DNA of 35,547 nt from Thiobacillus sp. UBA2597 (GTDB lineage: Bacteria > Pseudomonadota > Gammaproteobacteria > Burkholderiales > Thiobacillaceae), in NCBI GenBank assembly GCA_002339725.1, contig DDKN01000064.1, positions 1 to 35,547 on the forward strand. The letters run 5' to 3'. Shown one piece after another: positions 12,382 to 19,640 of this stretch (positions are counted from its first letter, which is position 1; each line of letters starts with the position of its first letter). Made by a program: the position numbers and the translations under genes. The notes beneath the pieces are model-generated. The model was not told the origin of the DNA. It did no database searches and was given only the letters and a program-made list of their open reading frames with translations.

Positions 12382-12801
12382 TCAGGCCAGGTTCACGGCG
12401 CTGCCGGCCTGGGCGACCTGGCCGTCTTCGTGGGGTTGCACGCCGCTCACGCCGATGGCGCCGACGATTTGACCCTGATGCAGGATCGGCAGCCCGCCTT
12501 CGGCCGGCAAGACCCCGGGCAGGCCGAGCACGTTCAGCCGGCCGCCGCCGAGCGCCTCGGACCAGGCCCGGGTCGGCCGCTTGAAGGCCACCGCCGCCCG
12601 GGCCTTGGCCAGCGCGACCTCGACGCTGCCATGCTGGGCCCCGTCCAGGCGTGCCAGGCACAAGGGATGGCCGCCATCGTCGACCACGGCGATCACGACC
12701 GGCCAGCCCTGCCGGATGGCCTCGGCCTCGGCCGCCGCCAATACCCGTCTGGCGCCGGCCAGGCTGAGCACGGCTTTGTGCCCGATCAGGTTGTCCGACA
12801 T
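12382..12801 (-). CDS. GlcG/HbpS-family (DUF336) protein
   Basis: Members of this family include GlcG of glycolate-utilisation loci and the haem-binding HbpS; most have no defined reaction. The 139-residue product starts at ATG 12801 (MSDNLIGHKAVLSL) with AAGGA 10 nt upstream. Visible family features are ALAKARAAVAFKRPT in the middle and the Gly-rich GLPGVLPAEGGLPI and GAIGVSGV segments at the C-terminus. There is no signal peptide or membrane segment, so it should be cytoplasmic. An in-frame extension to 12951 runs through the tRNA-Leu gene and is spurious. It lies 17 nt downstream of tRNA-Leu on the same strand and may be transcribed with it. No glycolate oxidase genes are nearby, so a glycolate role is not supported. 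Confidence 0.82.
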   Translation of the reverse strand: MSDNLIGHKAVLSLAGARRVLAAAEAEAIRQGWPVVIAVVDDGGHPLCLARLDGAQHGSVEVALAKARAAVAFKRPTRAWSEALGGGRLNVLGLPGVLPAEGGLPILHQGQIVGAIGVSGVQPHEDGQVAQAGSAVNLA

Positions 12802-12818
12802 GCGCTTTTCATCCTTGA

Positions 12819-12903
12819 TGGTGCGGAAGGGGGGACTCGAACCCCCACACCTTGCGGCGCTGGAACCTAAATCCAGTGCGTCTACCAATTCCGCCACTTC
12901 CGC
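12819..12903 (-). tRNA. tRNA-Leu (anticodon TAG)
   Basis: The 85-nt minus-strand class II tRNA includes an encoded CCA. The acceptor stem pairs GCGGAAG with CTTCCGC, with discriminator A. The D arm is GGCGGAATTGGTAGACGC, the anticodon loop is TTTAGGT (TAG), and there is a long variable arm (CGCCGCAAGGTGTG). The T arm carries GGTTCGAGTCC. It lies 17 nt upstream of the GlcG-family start and is preceded by a 19-bp tandem repeat. Confidence 0.97.
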
Positions 12904-12940
12904 CGGTTTTGCCACTTGGGCCCGGTTTTGCCACTTGGGC
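12903..12940. repeat. Perfect 19-bp tandem duplication upstream of tRNA-Leu
   Basis: The unit CCGGTTTTGCCACTTGGGC occurs twice head to tail (12903-12921 and 12922-12940) with no mismatch. The core GCCACTT also occurs a third time inside the 5' end of the tRNA-Leu gene (12894-12899 area), so the duplication may have started from the tRNA end. It lies in the only space available for the tRNA-Leu promoter (minus) and the hpnC promoter (plus). Confidence 0.9.
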
Positions 12941-13018
12941 AAAGCGCGCAAGTGTAATATACCGCCTCCCCGCTGTCAGGCCGCGCCTGACGCCGTTTCG
13001 CACAAGGTCCGCTCCGCC

Positions 13019-13864
13019 ATGACAGACGCCCCGACGCCGCTTTCGACCTTGGTCAACGTCGGCCATTACGAAAACTTTCCGGTGGCTTCGGTCTTCCTGC
13101 CGCGCCGTCTGCGGCGGCCGATCCAGGCCATCTACCGTTTCGCCCGCGCCGCCGACGATATCGCCGACGAAGGCGATGCCACGCCCGAGCTGCGCCTGGC
13201 TGGGCTCGAGGGCTTCCGCGCCCAACTGCGGGCGCTGGAACGCGGTGAAGCCGCCACGCATCCCCTGTTCGTCGAACTGGGCGAAGTCATCCGCCAACAC
13301 AGCCTGCCCTTTCAACCATTCCACGACTTGCTCGACGCCTTCGCCCAGGATTGCAGCAAGACCCGCTATGCCGATTTCGGCGAGGTCATGGCCTATTGCC
13401 GCAAGTCGGCCAACCCCATCGGCCGCCTGCTGCTCAAGCTCTATGGCGCCGACACGCCGCGCAACCAGGCCTATTCCGACGGCATCTGCGCCGCCTTGCA
13501 AATCATCAACTTCCTGCAGGATGTTGCAGTGGATTGGCGCAAGAACCGGGTCTATCTGCCCCAGGACGAAATGGCGCGCTACGGCATCAGCGAGCGCCAG
13601 ATCGCCGAAGGCCGGACCGATGGCCTGTGGCAGGTCTTCATGCGCGCGCAGATCGAGCGCGCGCGCAAGCTGCTCGCCGCCGGCGCCCCGCTCGGCCGGG
13701 AGCTCAAGGGCCGCATCGGCTTCGAGATGCGGCTGATCATCCTCGGTGGCGAGCGCATTCTCTATCAATTGCACCGCAGCCACGGTGACGTGTTTCGCCA
13801 GCGCCCGACCCTGGGCCCGTTCGACTGGCTCTATATGCTGTGGCGTGCCTTGAGGAAGAAATAA
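13019..13864 (+). CDS. hpnC: Hydroxysqualene synthase HpnC
   Basis: HpnC converts presqualene diphosphate to hydroxysqualene, the second step of the bacterial HpnCDE route from farnesyl diphosphate to squalene. From ATG 13019 the product has 281 residues. It has the trans-isoprenyl diphosphate synthase fold with the first Asp-rich motif AADDIADE (about residues 43-50) and the second DVAVD in QIINFLQDVAVD, followed by RVYLPQDEM. A longer in-frame reading upstream runs antisense through tRNA-Leu and the GlcG-family gene and is spurious. hpnD starts 13 bp downstream, so the genes are an operon. HpnC and HpnD are homologous; gene order and sequence type separate them here. Confidence 0.93.
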   Translation: MTDAPTPLSTLVNVGHYENFPVASVFLPRRLRRPIQAIYRFARAADDIADEGDATPELRLAGLEGFRAQLRALERGEAATHPLFVELGEVIRQHSLPFQPFHDLLDAFAQDCSKTRYADFGEVMAYCRKSANPIGRLLLKLYGADTPRNQAYSDGICAALQIINFLQDVAVDWRKNRVYLPQDEMARYGISERQIAEGRTDGLWQVFMRAQIERARKLLAAGAPLGRELKGRIGFEMRLIILGGERILYQLHRSHGDVFRQRPTLGPFDWLYMLWRALRKK

Positions 13865-13877
13865 CAAAGAGATACGG

Positions 13878-14711
13878 ATGGACGTTCATCAATATTGCCA
13901 GGACAAGGCCGCCGCCAGCGGCTCCAGTTTCTATTACAGCTTCCGCTTCCTGCCGCTCGAACGGCGCCGGGCGATCACGGCCTTCTATGCCTTCTGCCGC
14001 GAGATCGACGATGTGGCCGACGAATGCCGGGAACCGGCGGTAGCCCAGGCCAAGCTCGACTGGTGGCGCGCCGAGGTGGAACGGCTTTATGCCGGCCAGC
14101 CCGGTCATCCGGTGACCCAGGCCCTGCAACCGGCGGTGGCCGCCTACGACCTGCCGAAAGAGGCCCTGCTGGAGATCATCGACGGCATGGAGATGGATCT
14201 CTACCAGCAGCGCTATCCCGATTTCCGGGCCTTGCGCCTGTATTGCCATCGGGTGGCCGGGGTGGTGGGCGAGGTCGCCGCCCAGATCTTCGGTTATCAG
14301 GAACGGGCGACCCAGAAATACGCCGCCCTGCTCGGCCTGGCCTTCCAACTGACCAATATCATCCGCGACGTCGGCGAGGATGCCCGGCGCGGCCGGATCT
14401 ATCTGCCGCAGGACGAACTGGCCAGGTTCGGCGTGGCCGAGTCCGACATCCTGCAGGGCCGCGAGACCGATGCCTTCCGGCAGCTCATGGAATTCCAGTA
14501 CCAGCGTGCCCAGGATTACTACCGCCAGGCCCTGGCCACCCTGCCCGCCGCCGACCGCAAGCCCCAGCGCCCCGGGCTGATCATGGCGGCGATCTATCGC
14601 ACTTTGCTCGACGAGATCCGGCGCGCGGGTTTTCCCGTGTTGCGCTGCCGGGTGGCGCTCACGCCCCTGCGCAAGCTGTGGATCGCCTGGCGCACCTGGG
14701 TGTTCGAGTGA
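13878..14711 (+). CDS. hpnD: Presqualene diphosphate synthase HpnD
   Basis: HpnD condenses two farnesyl diphosphates to presqualene diphosphate, the first committed step to squalene. The 277-residue product has the Asp-rich motifs EIDDVADE (about residues 38-45) and NIIRDVGED, then RRGRIYLPQDEL, as in squalene/phytoene synthases. The N-terminal GSSFYYSFRFLP strongly resembles the HpnD type. It lies between hpnC and hpnE with short gaps (13 and 10 bp). Its 3' junction is a run of GTGAG-type repeats that also supplies the hpnE ribosome-binding site and GTG start. Confidence 0.95.
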   Translation: MDVHQYCQDKAAASGSSFYYSFRFLPLERRRAITAFYAFCREIDDVADECREPAVAQAKLDWWRAEVERLYAGQPGHPVTQALQPAVAAYDLPKEALLEIIDGMEMDLYQQRYPDFRALRLYCHRVAGVVGEVAAQIFGYQERATQKYAALLGLAFQLTNIIRDVGEDARRGRIYLPQDELARFGVAESDILQGRETDAFRQLMEFQYQRAQDYYRQALATLPAADRKPQRPGLIMAAIYRTLLDEIRRAGFPVLRCRVALTPLRKLWIAWRTWVFE

Positions 14712-14721
14712 GGGGTGAGCG

Positions 14722-16011
14722 GTGAGGCGTGAGGCGGTGGCCGTCATCGGCGGCGGCTGGGCCGGGCTGGCCTGTGCGGTCGAACTCGCTGCCGCGGGCA
14801 GGCCGGTCACCCTGTTCGAGGCGGCCAGGCAGCTGGGCGGACGCGCCCGCCGGGTCGACTGGAACGGCATCGCGCTCGACAACGGTCAGCACATTCTGAT
14901 CGGCGCCTACCAGGAGACCTTACGCCTGCTGGAGCGGGTTGGCAGCGCCCATCTGCTGGAACGGCGACCGCTCGAATTCGACCAGCCGCCGGGGTTTCGC
15001 CTCGCCCTGCCCCGTCTGCCCGCCCCCCTGCATGTCGGCCTCGGCCTGATCCGTGCCCGGGGACTGGCCTGGCGCGACAAACGGGCCGCCGCCCGTTTCA
15101 TCCAGACCCTCAAACGCCAAGGCTATCGGCTGCCGGCCGACACCAGTGTCAGCGACCTGCTGGCGCGCCAAGGCCAGACTCCGGCACTCGTGCGCCATCT
15201 ATGGGAGCCGATCTGCCTGGCCGCCCTCAACACCCCGCTCGATCAGGCCTCGGCGCAGGTCTTCTGCAACGTGTTGCGCGACAGCCTGGGCGGCGTGCGT
15301 GCCGCCAGCGACCTTTTGTTGCCGCGCGCCGATCTCGGTCGCCTCCTGCCCGACGCCGCGACGGCCTATCTGGCAGGCCATGGCGGCGAGGTCCGGCTCG
15401 GCTGCCGGATCGAAGGCATCGAGCGAACGCCGCGCGGCTACCGCTTGACTGGCAGCGATTGCCCCTTCGGCCATGTCGTCTGTGCGACCTCCCCTACCCG
15501 ACTGCCGGCATTGCTGGCCGGTCTGCCCGAACTGGAACCGCTGCGGCGCCGGGTGGCGGCCTATGCCTACCAGCCGATCGAGACCCTGTGGCTGAGATTT
15601 GAGCGAAGCCTCGAGCTGCCTTTCCCGATGCTCGGCCTCGACCAGGGGCCGGGCCAGTGGCTGTTCGACCGGCGCGAGCTGGCACCGGGGCTGGCCAGCG
15701 TGGTGATCAGCGCCGAAGGGCCGCACCGGCAACTGACCAAGCCGGCCCTGCTGGCAGCGGTGCTGGAGCAGACAAAGCGGGCCGTGGGAGCCCTGCCCGA
15801 ACTGCGCGATCACCTGAGCGTTTTGGAGAGGCGCGCCACCTTCGCCGCCGTCCCGGGCCTCGTGCGGCCGGCGACCCAAACCGCCCTGCCCGGTTTGTAT
15901 CTGGCCGGCGACCATATCCAAAGCGACTATCCGGCCACCCTGGAGGCGGCGGTGCGCAGCGGCATCGCCGCCGCCCGGGCCATCCTCGCCCAAGCCGAAA
16001 CAACGGCTTAA
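14722..16011 (+). CDS. hpnE: Hydroxysqualene dehydroxylase HpnE (FAD-dependent)
   Basis: HpnE reduces hydroxysqualene to squalene and completes the three-gene pathway. The 429-residue protein is an amine-oxidase/phytoene-desaturase type flavoprotein. A dinucleotide-binding motif VIGGGWAGLACAVELAAAG lies at the very N-terminus, followed by LGGRARR, and the C-terminal FAD motif is GLYLAGDHIQSDYPATLEAA. The start is GTG 14722, with AGGGG 7 nt upstream in the repeated GTGAG junction after hpnD. No squalene-hopene cyclase gene is in the window, so the final product (hopanoid or other) is not shown. Confidence 0.94.
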   Translation: MRREAVAVIGGGWAGLACAVELAAAGRPVTLFEAARQLGGRARRVDWNGIALDNGQHILIGAYQETLRLLERVGSAHLLERRPLEFDQPPGFRLALPRLPAPLHVGLGLIRARGLAWRDKRAAARFIQTLKRQGYRLPADTSVSDLLARQGQTPALVRHLWEPICLAALNTPLDQASAQVFCNVLRDSLGGVRAASDLLLPRADLGRLLPDAATAYLAGHGGEVRLGCRIEGIERTPRGYRLTGSDCPFGHVVCATSPTRLPALLAGLPELEPLRRRVAAYAYQPIETLWLRFERSLELPFPMLGLDQGPGQWLFDRRELAPGLASVVISAEGPHRQLTKPALLAAVLEQTKRAVGALPELRDHLSVLERRATFAAVPGLVRPATQTALPGLYLAGDHIQSDYPATLEAAVRSGIAAARAILAQAETTA

Positions 16012-16105
16012 CGGCCTGTTGCGCACTGAGTTTCGGCAATGGCGCCAGGCGCGCCAGGGCCCCGCCCCGACGCCAAGACCCTAAGCCCGGCAGGGTCGGC
16101 GCTGG

Positions 16106-16136
16106 TTGTCGGTCGGTGCGCCGGCCTTGTTATACT
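16106..16136 (+). promoter_or_regulatory. Possible promoter of the short-chain dehydrogenase gene
   Basis: A good -10 TATACT (16131-16136) lies 26 bp before the SDR start codon. The best -35 is TTGTCG (16106-16111), with a long 19-bp spacer. The 150-bp gap after hpnE otherwise holds GC-rich sequence with no strong terminator. The -10 is convincing; the -35 is weak. Confidence 0.4.
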
Positions 16137-16161
16137 GGCCGCCCCTGTCTCGAGGCGTGCC

Positions 16162-16947
16162 ATGCAGTCAGGCAAAATCCATATAAAAGACTATCAAGCC
16201 GCTCCCGATCTGCTCCAAGAGCGCGTCATCCTGATCACCGGCGCCGGCCAGGGCCTGGGCCGGGCCATGAGCCTCGCCTGCGCGGCCCACGGCGCCACCG
16301 TGATCCTGAGCGGCCGGCAGGTGGCCAAGCTGGAGGCCGTCTACGACGAGATCATGGCCGCCGGCGGCCCCGAGCCGGTGATCTTTTCGACCGACCTGGC
16401 CACCGCCCAGGACAAGGATTACGAATCCATCGCCAGCGCCATCGGCTGGCAGTTGAAGCGCCTGGACGGCATCGTGCACAGCGCCTCGCTGTTCTACAAC
16501 CTGTCGCCGCTGGCGATCCAGACCAGCGAGCAGTGGCTGGAGCTGTTCCGGGTCAATGCCCTAGCGCCGTTCGCCCTCACCCGGGCCTGCGAGCCGCTGC
16601 TCAAGCGCTCGCCCGATGCCTCGGTGGTCCTGGTCGGCGAGAGCCACGGCCACAGCCCCGCTGCCTACTGGGGCGGTTTCGCCGTGTCCAAGGCGGCGCT
16701 CGAGGCCTACCTCAAGATCCAGGCCCAGGAATGGGAAGACCAGGCCAATCTGCGCATCAATCTGGTGATTCCGGGGCCGATCCATTCGCCCCAGCGCGCG
16801 CGCACCCATCCGGGCGAATTCAAGGAAAACCTCACCCGGCCGGAAGACTTGGCGCCCTATTTCCTCTATCTGCTGGGATTGGATGGCCGCGGCAGCCGGG
16901 GCCAGATCATCAACTGCCGCCGCGGTTCGGGGGAGCAGGACTACTGA
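16162..16947 (+). CDS. YciK-like short-chain dehydrogenase with catalytic Tyr replaced by Phe
   Basis: The 261-residue product is a Rossmann-fold SDR most like the YciK group, whose physiological substrate is unknown. The cofactor motif TGAGQGLG (about residues 27-34) is intact. The expected catalytic Tyr-x-x-x-Lys reads F173-A-V-S-K177, so the acid/base Tyr is Phe; Ser161 is present and Y169 is nearby but out of register. The start is ATG 16162 (MQSGKIHIKDYQ), typical of YciK homologues, downstream of a TATACT box. The stop TGA overlaps the putative CTG start of the next gene. It may be a catalytically altered enzyme or a binding protein; loss of ordinary SDR activity is inferred from the substitution. 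Confidence 0.85.
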   Translation: MQSGKIHIKDYQAAPDLLQERVILITGAGQGLGRAMSLACAAHGATVILSGRQVAKLEAVYDEIMAAGGPEPVIFSTDLATAQDKDYESIASAIGWQLKRLDGIVHSASLFYNLSPLAIQTSEQWLELFRVNALAPFALTRACEPLLKRSPDASVVLVGESHGHSPAAYWGGFAVSKAALEAYLKIQAQEWEDQANLRINLVIPGPIHSPQRARTHPGEFKENLTRPEDLAPYFLYLLGLDGRGSRGQIINCRRGSGEQDY

Positions 16948-18170
16948 AGCCGATACTCGGCCTGTTGCTGGCCTGGCTGTTGCTGGGCCCGTTCGCCCCG
17001 GCACACGGTGCCGAAGCGCCGGCTGCGGCCGAGCGCCCGGTTGAGCTCTACTTCTTCTGGTCGCTGCGCTGTCCGCATTGCCTGGAGGCCAAACCGTTCG
17101 TCGAGGCCCTGCCCCAACGCCTGCCCTGGCTTGAGCTGCATGCCCTGGAACTGAGCCAACACCCGGACCACGTCAGGCGCTATGTCGAGATGGCCGGCGC
17201 GCTCGGCCAGGAGGCGCGCGCTGTGCCGGCCTTCATCTTCTGCGACGAAATGCTGGTCGGCTGGCAATCGGCTGCGACCACCGGCGCCTTTCTGCTCGAT
17301 CGGCTTAAGGCCTGCCAGCGCGACCAGACCCGACCGGCCGCCGCCCCGCTTTGGTTGCCCATGCTGGGCGAAATCACGGCCGAGCAGTTCTCGCTGCCGG
17401 TGTTCACGCTGCTGATCGCCGGGCTCGACGCCTTTAACCCCTGCGCCTTCTTCGTCCTGCTCTTTCTTTTAAGTCTCTTGGTGCATCAGAAAAGCCGCGG
17501 CCGCATGCTGGTCATCGGCGGGGTGTTCGTGCTGTTCTCCGGTCTGATGTATTTCCTGTTCATGGCCGCCTGGCTCAATCTGTTCCAGCTGCTGGCGCAG
17601 GTGGCCTGGGTCACGGCGGCGGCCGGCGGGCTGGCGCTCGTCATCGCCCTGATCAACATCAAGGACTTCTTCGCCTTCCAGCGTGGCATCAGCCTGTCCA
17701 TCCCGGCGTCGCGCAAGCCACGGATCTACGAGAAGGCCCGGGCCATCCTGCAGGCGGACAACTGGGCCCTGATGCTGGCCGCCACCATCGGCCTGGCACT
17801 CGCCACCAATTTCTATGAGCTGTTGTGCACCGCCGGCTTCCCCATGGTCTACACCCGGATCCTGACCCTGCACGAGCTGGCCCCCGCCAGCCGCTATGGC
17901 TATCTGGTGCTGTACAACCTGGTTTATGTCATCCCGCTGGCGCTGATCGTGCTCGGCTTCGCCTACACCCTGGGCGGGCGCAAATTGACCGAACGCCAGG
18001 GCCGGCTGCTGAAACTGCTCTCAGGCCTGATGATGCTGGGGCTGGGCGGTCTGCTGCTCCTGGCCCCGGCCTGGCTCGACAACCCGCTCACCGCCATCTT
18101 GCTGCTGGCCGTGGCCCTGGGCCTGACCGGGCTTGCCGCCAAACTCGACCGTCAAAGCCCGCGCACATAA
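16944..18170 (+). CDS. Thioredoxin-fold plus DsbD/CcdA-like membrane protein, probable CTG start
   Basis: The 408-residue product joins a signal peptide (basic start, hydrophobic LGLLLAWLLLG, cleavage near AHG-AEA), a periplasmic thioredoxin-like domain with a CPHC active site (SLRCPHCLEAKP), and six or more membrane helices. Two membrane Cys, in DAFNPCAFF and ELLCTAGFP, match the DsbD/CcdA electron-transfer pair. It probably moves reducing power across the inner membrane. No ATG, GTG or TTG lies at the right place. CTG 16944 overlaps the SDR stop, follows GGGGGAG, and puts Lys at position 2 of a good signal peptide. TTG 16965 is the alternative but removes that Lys. Unlike DsbD, the thioredoxin domain is N-terminal. 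The last 19 bp overlap the end of opposing radA. Confidence 0.82.
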   Translation: MKPILGLLLAWLLLGPFAPAHGAEAPAAAERPVELYFFWSLRCPHCLEAKPFVEALPQRLPWLELHALELSQHPDHVRRYVEMAGALGQEARAVPAFIFCDEMLVGWQSAATTGAFLLDRLKACQRDQTRPAAAPLWLPMLGEITAEQFSLPVFTLLIAGLDAFNPCAFFVLLFLLSLLVHQKSRGRMLVIGGVFVLFSGLMYFLFMAAWLNLFQLLAQVAWVTAAAGGLALVIALINIKDFFAFQRGISLSIPASRKPRIYEKARAILQADNWALMLAATIGLALATNFYELLCTAGFPMVYTRILTLHELAPASRYGYLVLYNLVYVIPLALIVLGFAYTLGGRKLTERQGRLLKLLSGLMMLGLGGLLLLAPAWLDNPLTAILLLAVALGLTGLAAKLDRQSPRT

Positions 18171-19507
18171 TCGACCGCCTCGGCCAAACGCTCCAGGCCG
18201 ACGATGCGGGCACCGCCGATTTTCTGCTTGGGCAGATTGGCTTTGGGCACCAACAGCGTGTCGAAGCCCAGCTTGACCGCCTCCCGGATGCGTTCCTGTC
18301 CCCGCTGCACCGGTCGAATCTCGCCGGCCAGGCCGATCTCGCCGAATACCGCCAGCTTGTGCGGCAAGGGCTGGTTGCGGATGGAAGACAGCGCGGCCAG
18401 CAGCACCGCCAGGTCAGCCGCCGGCTCCATGATGCGCACCCCGCCGACGGCATTGACGAAGACATCCTGATCGAAGCAGCCCACGCCGCCATGCCGGTGC
18501 AGCACCGCGAGCAGCATGGCCAGGCGGTTGGGGTCGAGGCCGACGGTGAGCCGGCGCGGGGTGGGCGTGTGCGCGGTGTCGACCAGGGCCTGGATCTCCA
18601 CCAGCAGCGGTCGGGTGCCTTCCTGGGTGACCACCACGCAGGAGCCGGGCGCCTCGCGCTCGCTGCGGTTGAGGAACAGGGCCGAGGGATTGTTCACACC
18701 CTTGAGCCCTTTCTCGGTCATGGCGAACACGCCCAGTTCGTTCACCGCGCCGAAGCGGTTCTTGAAGGCGCGCACCAGGCGGTAGCTGGAGCCGGTATCG
18801 CCCTCGAAATAGAGCACGGTGTCGACGATGTGCTCCAGCACGCGCGGCCCGGCCAGCGTGCCCTCCTTGGTCACGTGGCCCACCATGATGACGCAGGCGC
18901 CGCTGGTCTTGGCGTGGCGGGTCAGTTCCTGGGCGCATTCGCGCACCTGGGCGACGCTGCCGGGCGCCGACTGCAGCGCCTCGGTGTAGACGGTCTGGAT
19001 CGAATCGATCACCACCACCTCCGGCCGCTCGGCCTTGAGCGTGCCGAGGATGGCCTCGAGCCGGATCTCGGTGAGCAGCGGAAAGTCGGCCTCGGCCAGC
19101 TCCAGGCGCCGGGCCCGCAGCGCGATCTGGCCGGCCGATTCCTCGCCGCTGACATAGAGGGTCCTGCGTTCAGCCGACAGCGCGGCCAGGGCCTGCAACA
19201 GCAGGGTGGATTTGCCGATGCCGGGATCGCCGCCGATCAATACCACCCCGCCCGGCACCAGGCCCCCGCCCAGCACCCGGTCGAACTCGGACAGGCCGGT
19301 GCCAAAGCGCGGGGTGTCCCGGGTCTGCACCTGGGCCAGGCGCACCACGCTGTCGTTCGCGGCCAGGGGCTGGAACCGGCGTGAGCGGGCCTCGACCGCG
19401 GTTTCCGACAGGGTGTTCCAGGCCAGGCAGCTGGGGCACTGGCCCTGCCACTTGCTGGTTTGACCGCCGCATTGGCTGCAAACGTAAAGGGTGTTGGTTT
19501 TCGACAT
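18152..19507 (-). CDS. radA: DNA repair protein RadA (Sms)
   Basis: RadA is a RecA-like hexameric helicase that promotes branch migration in recombination and repair. From ATG 19507 the product has 451 residues, the family length. An N-terminal C4 zinc finger (YVCSQCGGQ and GQCPSCLAW) is followed by Walker A GDPGIGKST, the RadA-specific KNRFG motif (FKNRFGAVNELG), and a C-terminal Lon-protease-like domain without a protease dyad. A longer reading to 19732 crosses the promoter region and overlaps the divergent kinase gene; it is rejected. The 3' end overlaps the convergent DsbD-like gene by 19 bp. Confidence 0.96.
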   Translation of the reverse strand: MSKTNTLYVCSQCGGQTSKWQGQCPSCLAWNTLSETAVEARSRRFQPLAANDSVVRLAQVQTRDTPRFGTGLSEFDRVLGGGLVPGGVVLIGGDPGIGKSTLLLQALAALSAERRTLYVSGEESAGQIALRARRLELAEADFPLLTEIRLEAILGTLKAERPEVVVIDSIQTVYTEALQSAPGSVAQVRECAQELTRHAKTSGACVIMVGHVTKEGTLAGPRVLEHIVDTVLYFEGDTGSSYRLVRAFKNRFGAVNELGVFAMTEKGLKGVNNPSALFLNRSEREAPGSCVVVTQEGTRPLLVEIQALVDTAHTPTPRRLTVGLDPNRLAMLLAVLHRHGGVGCFDQDVFVNAVGGVRIMEPAADLAVLLAALSSIRNQPLPHKLAVFGEIGLAGEIRPVQRGQERIREAVKLGFDTLLVPKANLPKQKIGGARIVGLERLAEAVDYVRGL

Positions 19508-19640
19508 GGGCTTGGGGCAACTGTTGGAATCGGCTCTGCTCTCATGCGGCGCGGCGCGCCAGCCGGGGCAAAAGGTTCGGTTTGTCGATACGAACGGGAT
19601 AATATCAGGCATCCGAGCCAACCCGGACGACACGAATTCG

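Noticed and set aside
12802..12951. N-terminal extension of the GlcG-family protein upstream of ATG 12801
   Set aside because: It would be translated through the tRNA-Leu gene; ATG 12801 has its own ribosome-binding site.
15657..16947. An 837-codon plus-strand frame that runs through hpnE and the SDR into the DsbD-like gene
   Set aside because: Only the part from about 16944 has family character; the upstream part is an out-of-frame reading of hpnE and the SDR gene, so there is no gene fusion.
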